Of a DNA stretch of 64,000 nucleotides, positions 25,074 through 36,461 are shown piece by piece. A program made the translations under genes and the position numbers. The notes under the pieces were generated by a model that saw nothing but the letters and a program-made list of their open reading frames with translations, had not been told where the DNA came from and made no database searches. Position 1 is the stretch's first letter; the number at the start of each line of letters is the position of its first letter. Location of the stretch: assembly GCA_907165065.1 (NCBI GenBank), contig OU015523.1:20983834-21047833 (forward strand). The letters run 5' to 3'. The DNA comes from Caprimulgus europaeus (Eukaryota > Chordata > Aves > Caprimulgiformes > Caprimulgidae).

Positions 25074-25187
25074 GCTGGTACTAAGATCCTCTCCAGGCAC
25101 ACCAAAATTCTGCTCCACAAGCTCCCGCCGCACAATGCAGCTCCTCCTCGCTCTCCCAGCTGTTTGTACATTTCTCTCTGGAGATTA
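25074..25187 (-). other. 5' untranslated part of the same exon
   Basis: On the minus strand the sequence before the exon ends in a plausible acceptor (GGATTTTATCTTGCAG) at 25188 and continues as 114 bases of leader up to the ATG. It contains a few CpGs in an otherwise CpG-poor area, which suggests constrained sequence. The frame of the ATG is open for 37 codons before it but begins with TAA. If the AG at 25188 is a true acceptor, this is an internal 5' exon and the promoter lies further right. If not, transcription may start near here. I see no CpG island or clear TATA box. Confidence 0.4.
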
Positions 25188-28100
25188 CTGCAAGATAAAA
25201 TCCCTGCAATAATCCACTGGATTCAGAGCCCATTATCAAATGAGACAGGCTTCCCCAGGCCAGTACAAACTGTTTTCTGAATTAAAGAACAATGTTTACC
25301 AACAAAACAAAAGCATGGTCTGAATTATTATGATGGACTTTGGGAAACACTCTCTTGCAGGCTGTTGTTTCCATTTAGTTTATCATCTAATAGAAATAAA
25401 ACTAATTCTGCCTAAAACCACTGGAACATATAGTTAACTCCAAGGCAAATCTTCTCAGATTGCTCCGATTATCAGAAGACACAGAAAAATAATTGGAAAA
25501 TGATTATTTTCTATACAGATAAATTAATTTACAAAATTCAGTAATTATTGTTGACTACAATTTGAAGGGAAGCATTTTACTTAGGGACCTTGGAAAAGAA
25601 AGCTGTGTGCCATGATCAAATTCTTTAAAAACAAAATAAACCCTACCAAACAAATAAACAAAAACCCCAAAACAAAAACCTCCTAATCTGGGCCTGTACA
25701 CTAAAGAATAATTACCTAACCGGTGTCTGACTGGTTGATGATGCAGATTAGGACTAAATCGAATTTGCTATTAGAAAACATGGCAAATCTGGAAATTAAA
25801 GAACTGTGAGTATTCAAAACTGATCTATGGGTTGTAGGGAATGGTATTATAGTCTATACAGGCAGGCAGATGAGGGATAAGCAATTGTAAAGAAAAACAG
25901 TAGTCTATGTAACTAACTGGTATAAATCAGCAAAACTGCATCACCTGTAGTGGAGCAGAACTACAGTATGAAGAAGAAATAATGGTGAAAGAACTGTGAA
26001 TCTCAAATCATTCCAGATTATGAAATACCTGAAGTTAGACTGGTTTTGGAGTAATGTTGCCTCCCAACCCACAATTAATTTCCTATAGCTCTTATGTGAA
26101 TACTATGATATTCGGCTACATGAACAAGCAACAGTTGATAGGAAAGAGATAAGCTAAAATTCACAACTGGAGAGGTAGTGTCATTTTGTGACCGAGATTT
26201 TGACTTCCTTTCTTTGGTCCCAGAGCTTCATATTTGTAAATGTCAAGTATCTCTTTCATTGCTCATACTTCTGACTATAGCTTATTCTAATTATTTTGCA
26301 TTTTGATCCTGCACCACATTGAATTTGAAACCTCTGTATTTTGTCAAGATTAATACATTTTAACAGAAGTTAGTTTCTACCCTGAACAAAACCCGAATAA
26401 GGCTCGAACAAAGGCACACCAGCAGACACTGGAGGAGAGATAAGATTCAAGATTTTAAAAGAAAAAATCTTCAGTTTGCACTTTTCCTTATTTACTGTGA
26501 AGTATATAAAAGTATTTTTTTGAAAGCTTTTCCCAGGTCTCCTTCTCAGTTATCCTATCAGGTTGGTTTCACATATTAGGGAAGCAGTTAGCTATGAAGA
26601 GCTTCATGAAAACCATTATAGATAAGAAGCCAATTAACGAGAGGCTTCTCATTTACTCTTCCTACAAACTTGAGGAATGCTAACAGATTTTGTTAATTAC
26701 CACCTAGTGACACTTTCCTAATGTGATTATACAAAAATAGACACCTGAGAGGCCTAGCTTGCCACAGATGGGCTTGCATTGGTTTTGTGGCTCACTTGCT
26801 AGTTTCACTGTAAGGGGGCAAGTCCTTAGCCTTTCTGTGCCTCAGGTTCTCCAGCTGGAAAAACTGAAATAACAGCACAAACCTCATGTGTAAAATATTA
26901 TTAAAGTAATGATCAAAAGTGCCCTGTTATGGAGAATGACTTTTTTTTTAATAGTAATAGCTATCTGGAAAACTCCAGAAAGACTGAGAAGCTAGTAAAA
27001 TGACAAATTATAATAAGGAACCAACATCTCAGTAACCCAGGAAAATGCGTTTTTCCTTCAGATGGATTTAATCTCTTGATTTTGGATTGTGCCTTTTGAG
27101 GGGTTTTTGTTACGCATATTTACTCTGGAACCTTTAGGAGGAGGAAGTTTCTTAATTTTATACCACAGATTCTCAAGGTGAGAGTAGCTAAGAAAGCACA
27201 GATCTTTTATTGAGCTACTCAGTTTTCTTTTTGCTTATATTTGTAGACATGCAGAAAAGAGAATAATTTAAGAAGAAAAACAAATTAAAAGATAGAAAGC
27301 AGCCTGTATCTACACTTACAGACATACTGTGGCAAGTGACTATGTAGGAAGGTAAAAATGCAGAGCTGTACAAGACAACCTTTTGTGAAGAGAGATAAAT
27401 GCTCATCTGGAAACTTTCTAGGGCGCTGGGCCAACTCTTGTTTCAGTTATTCTTGCTTCACCATTTGGACAGGTGCAATTCATCACATCAGGCTTGAAAT
27501 CTCATAAGCTAGGCACTGTTTCATTGAAGTAAAATGTGAAAAACAGAAGCAGGCTTTTTGTAAATACAGAGCTGGAGATTGAAACTGGGAGTCATATCAG
27601 CTTTGACTCTGTGGATGTGCCTCCTGAGTTCATGTCCCTTCATTCTCTGAAAGGCAGAACTCCAGCATTCGATTGCTCTCATTTCATATCCTGCTGCATT
27701 CATCCTTTTGTTTTCATCTGCATCAGCTCTCTGCATATACCTATACTGAAGAAATTATGGTTACAGCATTGGGTGGAAGTTATTCAAGTCAGGTTTAAAA
27801 TATTTAGTTCAAACATCCCACCTGAGAAACAGAAATTTAACCCACTGTGATTTCTGTTCTGCTGGGCTAATAATTTACAAAAAATAGCTTTCAGTGAAAA
27901 CTTCAAGTGGGATCCCAAAGCACTGCTGCAGATATTCTAGATGAAAGCCACTAAGACCTTAAAACTAAAGGCTGCAAATTTGTTATTACATGCTTTTGAA
28001 TACTTATAGTGTTAAGACTCCTCTTATGAAAAGGTAAAATTTTAGACTTCTACTAATTCACTGATATAGCCATCTGTAGGGATCAAGCTTGTTGATAGGC

Positions 28101-31100
28101 CTGAACTATACATGACATTACCCATCAGGTTCCAGTCCTAGACTAATGGATAGATTACCAGTTGTGAGGAAATACCTAATAAAATAATTAAAATGAGATG
28201 CAACAGCTTGTGATTGGTTGATCAAGATGAACAATATAAATAAAATATTTGGCAAGAGTTCTTAATGCCACTTGATATTATAGCTGTCTGTGTAAAGAAT
28301 TTGTGCTTCAAAATAATTAAAAACTAGTAACTAAGAAGAAAAAATTTAAAGGTAACATCAGTGTTGTGACAGCTATGTACATTTTCTCTGGTACAAGTAG
28401 AGGAATTTCCAGCAGCATACCAGAGCAATAAACCCACACTATAATGAGGGTACAGAAATAAGTTTTACCAAACAGGAAACACTTGAACCTTCACTTCCTA
28501 GCTCTAATCTTGCACTACTGTTAGCATTTAATTATCTTTCTTCACTGCTACATTACTTCTACAAACTTGGGCTCTTCATCCTTGCAAGTAGTTCTAACAC
28601 ACTGAAAAAGAAAAAATGTCCCCAAATTAAGACTTTCATATATTGAGGTTTCTATTCCTGCACAATGAAAAGACTTCATAGCTGAGATTCCCAGGCATCC
28701 TTGGCCTTTTGAGGAGACTGGATTTCAACTGTGAATTCACAGTAAGTGGCAACCCATAACATAGCCTGGCATACGAGCAGTTAAGGTTGAGCCATGATTC
28801 AGGTACTCGCAGTTCCTCCTCGGCTCCAGGCTCCCAGTCCTATGCTAGCCATTGTGCAACTCTCAGATTTCCTTGGTTTGCTGGAGAAAGGAAAAGATTG
28901 TATTAGTAGCTGTTAACCTGGACACATTTCAGTAAATCGGGAACTAATATTTACCCCTTTTATCATCTTCATTCCCTTTTTCCTCCCACAGCATATCTAT
29001 CCTTAATGAGAATGTGCATCTGCTTCTCCTCTGATCATCATCTATTTGTCATCTGAGCATCTTCACAGAGAATTAAAACTAAGAGCAACCATGGTACTGA
29101 TATAGTATTAGTGTTAAGTATATAACTAATCATATGTCAAGTGGTCACATTCCTCTATTCACTCCACATAAAAGGCTGAATCTTTACTTTATCATGAGTT
29201 CAAGGTAGATATAATGCACTGTTACTATGCTCCACAGGCTGTTCTGGTGGAAATTGGAAGATTCATAATTAAAGGCAGTTAGAGGCTTCCTATTTGCTCT
29301 CCGATTTCTTTGGAAAGAGACCGTGTGTCTCATTTCAGCAAGTGTCTACTCAATACACCGCAAATTCTCTAACATACGAAGGCAACCATGTAGATAGCAC
29401 ACTGGGTAAAACCCTTGCCTCATCTCACTTCCTTCTATTCACTTAAAATAAGCAGATGACAAAGCAATTCTATGCAGAACATTTTCCTTGTTGACCCACT
29501 ACCCAGGACCGAGTGCTTTATGAGAAGACACTATTTGAACCAGGAAACTGCTGTTATAAAACGTGTTTAACATTTTCTATCATGAACACCTCCTGAAGAT
29601 ACTCCAAACAGTAGAAAGCTCCATGGCAGACCACAAACACAAGAGTGTCTGTAACACAGAGCTAATAACATCTGATATTACTGAATCAAATGATCCAATC
29701 ACTGGCTCTAAATTACATCTACTTAATAGTTTGGAAAGGACCCATGAAGAACTAACTAAAAATCTGATTCTTTAAATGTTATTGATTTTTTTTTCTTTTA
29801 GAATCTCTTTCAATTTAGGGACAGCTTATTAATTTCCTCCTTTTACTTTCAGCAGCTAATAAAAAATTGGTAAGGAAAAAGCTTCACAACCCCCTTCACC
29901 CCTGCCAAATTGCAGTATTCCCCCCCTCCTCTGAAAAGACAATTTTGCAGACTCAGTGATCAATTCAACAAATCAGCTTTCACACCTTTGAAACAAGCAT
30001 TTGCAACAGAGTTAAGCTCAGTTAAAGGTTATCTTAAACTCATTCAGCATAAACAGCCGTAACATTTACTTCATCCCAGAAAATCAAGCAAATAAAGACA
30101 TGAAGAGCCAGTATTCTATAATTCAAAATTAAACAGGCAAGTAAAATGCTTTAACAATTTCCAGAATCCCAGGGAAAGTCTGTGCCTGTTAAAGTCACTG
30201 TCAAAATTCCCATCAAATCTAGTGCAATCAAAATTTCATGCATCTTCTCCTGCTAACTGATCACATATAATCACAACATCATAAAAACATATGGTGTTTC
30301 CAATACAATTCATTGTAACATTCATCCATGCCTTGAAGCTAATATTCCTTCTAGGATAAATAATCACATTGCTCTTTCCCTTGTCCCAGAAGACTTACAT
30401 TTTTTCAGATAAGTTATATTTCAATAGAAGGAAAAACTGCATCTCTGTTCTAGAGAGGAAATGTGTATTTCATAAATGGAAGGGCCAGATCCTCTGTTCT
30501 ATAATTTCAGTGAAACTCAATGAATCTGGCTCACACATTCTTTATTGCTATCCTGCAATTTGGAGTGAAAACTGCTAACTTCTATCATCGGGTCAATTTA
30601 TGTATTATCAGACAAAGCTGATGTCTACAGTGAATTATGGGTACAGGAGTCATTATCTTTCAGGAGCACCTTGAAAACGAGATGTCTAATCTCAATGATG
30701 TAAGTTTCCTGGTTAAATAAATCCCCTGTGCTTAGTAATTCTATGCATTTAGAGAAGAGATGTCACCCCTCCTCCCACCTCCTTAGACGTTAAAAAACAT
30801 TTTAAAGCCTCAAGGAGATTTGAATCCTCACTAAAAAAAAATTGATTTCTGTACTTACTACACAGTATTCTTAATCACACAGTTCATGCATTTTTGTTAT
30901 GCAATGGATTGGGAAATTCAAAGAAGCAGCCTGTTTTGCAAACATTTATCTTCCCATCACCTCACTTCACTTTTACTTTGATGGCTTTTTTTAATATCAA
31001 GATGACAGTCTTTTAAAGCCTACCTTGCTTGAAACAGCTCCAAACAATCAATGCTGCCCTCTGTGTTTGTAGCCTCCCAGGCCTTTTGTGAGCATTTAAG

Positions 31101-34100
31101 AGCAGAACTTTGAAAAAGTCCAGCAGGGGTTTTCCAATCCACTCTGCAAGAAAGATTGCCTCTCCACTTTTGCCTCTGAGAATTCATGTTAAGGACTTTA
31201 GTCATCTATTTCTTTCTTGAGAGCCTGATACAAAGCTAAATTAAGCCAAAAGGAAACCATCTATCCATCTGAACACTTCTGGCAACTTAATTCAGATTTC
31301 CTCTACCAATTTACACATTAAGTTGGATATAGCCTAAAGACAGTCTTTCTAATCTAACTGGCACCCACTCCCTGCAGCCACAGGCACCCACTCTTGTTCC
31401 CACACACCACCTTACCCCAGGAGATACCCACAGATGACTGCTGACAGCCCCAAGCTCCAGGTGAAACGGAACGAAACAACTGGCTCATACAGGCACCTGC
31501 ACCTAGATGAGTAACCTCTGAGCAGAATGTACTATTTTATCCATACCACCACCTTATCTGCAGTTTTCTGGGCTGAAGCTGCTTAACAGCCAGGCAGTTC
31601 AGACTTGCATCTGTCTGTATTTGTAGGCACAATACCTGATTAAAAATATTCTTCTGACCTTCAGGAGTTAACACTGATACTACTGGGTTTTGTCTCTGCT
31701 CTTTCTCGTACAAATTGGGAGTAGTTCAATGGAAGACAGTGAAGCTGCAGTAGCACCTAGAAGAGAAAAACTAAAGCCTAACAGTTTCATTGGTGAGCTC
31801 CTGGATTATATTTTAATTTTCTTAACAAGTTTGCGTGAGTCTCACCTTTTTGGAAATCAAAGTTAGGGACTCAGACATTCCTCATTCAGTTTTCATAAAT
31901 TTAATGGATGTTTAGCTAATTTAGGTACATACCTGTGGCCAGTAGCCTGTTCTTTTACAAATCATTCCAAATAAATTCTGCTGTACAAGCACCACATTTT
32001 GACCACACTAATTCTAAGTTAGACTCAGTAGCTTTTTACAACCATCTTCCTGATTAAAAAAACTTAATTTTTTTATACAACCAGAAAAGACCAGCAACCC
32101 ATATCAGTTATACATTAAAGGCTGTATAGTTGCTCTTGGGTCAAAGAAAGCTTTTCTCTAACACTCTGCAACTTAGGTTTCAATCTGTACTTAGAAAAAT
32201 ACAGTGATAAAACCTAATGTTCTAGACAAGTTCTGAAGTGTGAGTACCAACACTTCAGGTGTATACATCCAGGAAGTATAAATTTTGCTTAAAAGACAAT
32301 GGTCTAAACACTTTAGGACTGCAAATATAGCTGTGAGCTGGAATCAACCACATAAAATAGTTCATGTTACAGCAAGAAATACATGCTGCTATACAGAGAA
32401 CTTCTTCCCACCTTATTGTTTTACATAATTCAACAGCTCCACACTGTTTGGACAGGGCCTTTACAGTCTTTGGAAGTTAATCTGGATCAACCCTTAGTTG
32501 GTAGATATTAGCAGAGCTTCATATTTTTCATCTGAGCTATGTCAGCTCATCCAGTGTCACCAAACATTTACAGCCGTGTAGCTAATTTTTGCAACAGTGC
32601 TATTTTTCAGAGGCAAAGATACAACAACAGTGGCACAGTGGCAATTTGAGCTGTTTACATCCATATGCATGTGATTTGCAGAGCCTCCAGCTTGGAGTGT
32701 CCTCAGTTTTGACTCTCCATGACCCTGCTATACTGTCTTACTGCCTCTCCATGCGTTACAGCGATTTCCTTCACTTCTACAAACAAACTATGCCATGTGA
32801 GAGACGAACTGTGTTTGCCTCTTAGGGCTCCTTCAAAAAAGTGGCAGTCTTCACGCCCTATGGCAACTCACGCTTTTATATAATTATAAAATGTGCCCCA
32901 TCTGTACCCACTATTGGAGGAGTTACTGGCTTTTATTAAGGTAATTGAATATGCAATAGAGGCTGATGTTAAGGGGAAGAAGTCTGTACACTGCTGTTAG
33001 GATATGTCACAGGAACAAGACATACCAGGATATCAGTGTGTTCTAAAATACTTGGGAAAAACAAAGTTTAAACTTGATTATCCCATGCCAGTAAAAAATT
33101 GCATCAGCTACGCACTGTCTGCACCAGTGGCATTAAACTCAAGCTTATACAGTGGGAACAGTAGATGCCATCTGCAGTCCTGGAATAACCTTGGCAGCAT
33201 ACCAGCACATATTCATTTCTGTGGAGAACAGTCTTGCTTGCTGTAGCTGAGTCCTCATGGTACCTCAGACTGCCAAATTGTCTCAGAGCTAGTAACTGGA
33301 TATTATCATTCATTTAAATCCTAGTTAAACAAGATGCTTGGAGTTGGCAGTTCCTGAAACTTTATTAAAGGTTGAGTAGATAACCTTTCTCACCCCTCCC
33401 ACCCTGATTTAGCAGAACATGATTACCTCAGGCAACTCACCAAAAGCCTATGATGGATAACTTGAAAACTGGAACATACATAAAAAAGCAGTAGAGAGAG
33501 AAAAAAAAAATCCACTGTTGAGGAAATTTCAGTGGTGTTCTGCTTTAGGCAGAACAGAGTCTTTCAACAGGAGATTTAACTAACCTTAATGAGTTATAGA
33601 CACTGAGAGGAGAGAGAGGGGGGAAACTGCACAGCACAGTAGTATTTCTGTATTTGCATAGGAACTTCTATCAGGATAGGCTAACTTATTCTAACTTATA
33701 AGAAAAAGGAACAATCAATCAGGACAGTTCTTGAAGATAACTGGCATCCAGAGATCTGCAAAAAAGATACAAACAACAGATACAGTTACAGTTCAAAGCC
33801 TATACATCAAAGAGTGACCCATTCGCCTGTGACTCCCTCTGCTCTTTCACTCAAATTCTTCAAAGTAGGATTCAATGGAATATATTACTTTTTTATCCTA
33901 GATAACCATGGAACAGCCAAGATTTACTCTAACTCCATTGAATCCAGATGTGGTTCAACAACCTGAACCTAATAACACACAAAAGGAAACATTGCTCTAT
34001 GCAGAAAATAATGTCCATGAATAAGCTCCAAATGTCCATCAGGAACAGCTTAATGAATCGCACACATATTGGTTTCATGCTACAAGCTGCTAGAAACAGT

Positions 34101-34236
34101 TATACCCAGTTTAGTGTATAAGTAGGACTTCAGAGATAGCTCTGCTGGACATACATTCCCACCTTCATTGTAAGCACTCGGTGACATCATTGTCACATCT
34201 AAAATTTAACAATCTTTAGCACAATTATCCTTTGAA
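25188..34236. other. AT-rich non-coding DNA upstream of the start-codon exon
   Basis: No CpG island, confident exon or transposon was recognised. A weak minus-strand exon-like interval at 31024-31143 (CTTTCTTGCAG|AGTGG ... GCAAG|GTAGGC, 120 bases, open in one frame) has a poor donor and is only noted. A/C-rich low-complexity sequence occurs at about 25625-25682. Confidence 0.55.
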
Positions 34237-35100
34237 CACTCCTATGACAGGATATGTTGTATTATCCAGAGGGACCTTGGCAGGCTTGAGAGGTGGGCCT
34301 GTGCAAACCTCATTAAATCCAACAAAGCCAAATGCAAGGTCCTGCACCAGGGTCGGGGCCATCCCAAACATAAATACAGACTGGGAGATGAGTGGATTGA
34401 GACCAGCTCTGAAGAGAAGGACTTGGGAGTGGTGGTGGACGAGAAGCTCGACACGAGCTGGCAATGTGTGCTTGCAGCCCAAAGACCAACTGTATCCTGG
34501 GCTGCATCAAGAGAAGCGTGGCCAGCAGGTGGAGGGGGGTGATTTCTTCCCTCTTACTCTGCTCCTGAAAGGCCCCACCTTGAGTACTGTGTCCAGTTCT
34601 GGAGCCGACAACACAAGAAAGACATGCACCTGTTAGAATGAGTCCAGAGGAGGCCACGAGGATGATCCGAGCACTGGAGCACCTCTCCTATGAGGACAGG
34701 CTGAGAGAGTTGGGGCTGTTCAGCCTGGAAAAGAGAAGGCTCTGGGGAGATCTTATAGCGGCCTTCTGGTACCTGAAGGGGACCTAGAAGAAAGCTGGGG
34801 AGAGACTTTTTACAAGGGCAGGTAGTGATAGAACAAAGAGAAGTGGCTTTAAGCTGAAAGAGGGTAGGTTTAGATGAGATATTAGGAAGAAATTCTTTAC
34901 CATGAGGGTGGTCAGGCACTGGAACAGGTTGCCCAAGGTAGTTGTGCACGCCTCCTCCCTGGAAGTTTTCAAAGCCAGGTTGGATGAGGCTTTGAGCAAC
35001 CTGGTCTAGTGAAAGGTGTCCCTGTTGATGGCAGAAGGAGTTGGAACTAGACGATCTTTAAGGTCCCTTCCAACCCTAACCATTCTATGCTTCTATGATG
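34237..35100 (+). mobile_element. CR1 LINE, 5'-truncated (about 860 bp)
   Basis: Recognised from the run of CR1 landmarks: an AGAGGTGGGCC region, CTGCACCAGGGTCGGGG, GAGAAGGACTTGGGAGTGG, the GGAGCACCTCTCCTATGAGG block, the TTTAGATGAGATATTAGGAA block, GGAACAGGTTGCCC, and a 3' end of TTCCAACCCTAACCATTCTA followed by TGCTTCTATGATG. It holds the C-terminal part of ORF2, broken by stops and frameshifts. It is very similar to the elements at 35953-36461 (opposite strand) and 49739-50025, so these belong to the same or closely related subfamilies. Confidence 0.96.
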
Positions 35101-35166
35101 CCCATGCTGTCACACAGTTGAGCCTATTTTCTGAATCACTAAAAAATGTAATCATATACATGTCAG

Positions 35167-35525
35167 TGTGGTGGTTTGACCCGCAGTGGGACCATGCAGT
35201 CCTACATTCACTCCCTCCACCCAGCGAGATGGGATGGGAGACACAACAAAGGGGGCACGGGGTTAGGAATGAAGGACAGGGACGGCTCACTCACCACTTA
35301 TGGTCACGGGCAAAACAGACTCAACTTGGGGAAGAAAAATCAATTTAATTCATTGCAAATCATCCGAGTATACAAGACAATCACATCTTACAACATCTTT
35401 CCCCACCCCTCCCTTGTTCCAAGGCTCAAATCACTTTGCCCCCGATTTCTCTACCTTCCCCCTCAGTGGGGCAGGTTTTTCAAACCTGTAGATCACATTG
35501 CTCCCTCACTCTTCAGGTGCTTAAA
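35167..35525. mobile_element. Truncated endogenous retrovirus LTR (TGTGGTGGTTTGACC type)
   Basis: It starts TGTGGTGGTTTGACC and keeps the order of landmarks I associate with an ERVL-like LTR widespread in neoavian genomes: GGACAGGGACGG...TCACTCACCA, GGTCACGGGCAAAACAGAC, CAACTTGGGGAA, CTTCCCCACCCCTCCCTT (with a small variation), and CCGATTTCTCTACCT. Similarity fades after about 35475, and a weak match may run to 35525. The expected rest of the LTR, its CA end and any internal retroviral region are missing. It carries no viral genes. Which strand is sense is not clear from this fragment. Confidence 0.8.
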
Positions 35526-35907
35526 GATACTTTGAAATTGAAAGTCTGACTGTGAAGAAATCCAGATACTTCTCATCTTCCAGAGGTATCCTGCACTTGC
35601 ATGTTACCTGCTGATTTTTTATTAATCCTAGTAGTGGAAGATAAGCTAGAGTTCAGCCTACAAAAAGCCAGTGGGAGCAAAGATGAACAGAACAAAAGCT
35701 AGAGATGAGGAACAGATTTGGTAGCAAACATTTGCAGTGGCAACAGAGACAAAAATATCACATAACAGAGAGATTCAGTGCAGCTGTCCTATGAGAGGTC
35801 CAGGCTTTCATGCAGAACTCCCACTGAATTTGACAGAAAAATCTTATGGAAATTTTTTAAAGCAAGTTATCACTTTCAGAATGAAGTGTTTACTCTTGAG
35901 ACAGAGA

Positions 35908-35951
35908 AGTATATGTGTGTGTATACATATACATATATATATATACGTATA
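35908..35951. repeat. TG/TA microsatellite abutting a CR1 3' end
   Basis: Alternating purine and pyrimidine: ATATGTGTGTGTATACATATACATATATATATATACGTATAC. It stops where the 3' terminus of the minus-strand CR1 begins at about 35953. Confidence 0.9.
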
Positions 35952-35952
35952 C

Positions 35953-36461
35953 ATGGAATCATAGAACGGTTAGGGTTGGAAAGGACCTTAAAGCTCATCT
36001 AGTTCCAACCCCCTGCCATCAGCAGGGACACCTTTGACTAGACCAGGTTGCTCAAAGCCTCATCCAATCTGGCTTTGAACACTTCCAGGGAGGGAGCAGC
36101 CACAGCTTCTCTGGGCAACCTGTGCCAGTGTCTCACCACCCTCACAGTGAAGAATTTCTTCCTAATATCTAATCTAAACCTACCCTCTTTCAGCTTAAAG
36201 CCATTTCCCCCTGTCCTGTCATTAACTGCCCTTATGAAAAGTCCCTCCCAGCTTTCTTCTAGGTCCCCTTCAGGTACTGGAAGGCCGCTATAAGATCTCC
36301 CCAGAGCCTTCTCTTTTCCAGGCTGAACACCCCCAACCCTCTCAGCCTGTCCTCATAGGAGAGGTGCTCCAGTCCTTGGATCATCCTCAAGGCCTCCCCT
36401 GGACTTGTTCTAACAGGTCCATGTCTTTCTTGTGTTGGGGGCTCCAGAACTGGATGCAGTA
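35953..36461 (-). mobile_element. CR1 LINE, 5'-truncated, inverted relative to its neighbour
   Basis: The plus strand shows the reverse complement of a CR1 3' end: GGAATCATAGAACGGTTAGG, then GGACCTTAAAGCTCATCTAG, then GCAGGGACACC, GACCAGGTTGCTCAAAGCC, CAGGCTGAAC and AGGAGAGGTGCTCCAG, fading out after GGATGCAGTA. It is about 510 bp and inactive. It lies 850 bp from the plus-strand CR1 at 34237-35100, of which it is an inverted partial copy. Confidence 0.97.

Noticed and set aside
31024..31143. Minus-strand exon-like interval of 120 bases
   Set aside because: Weak donor (GTAGGC) and a mediocre pyrimidine tract; an open frame of 40 codons is not significant.
34225..35348. Open frames on both strands over the CR1 and LTR cluster
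   Set aside because: Fragments and antisense readings of dead CR1 ORF2 and LTR sequence.
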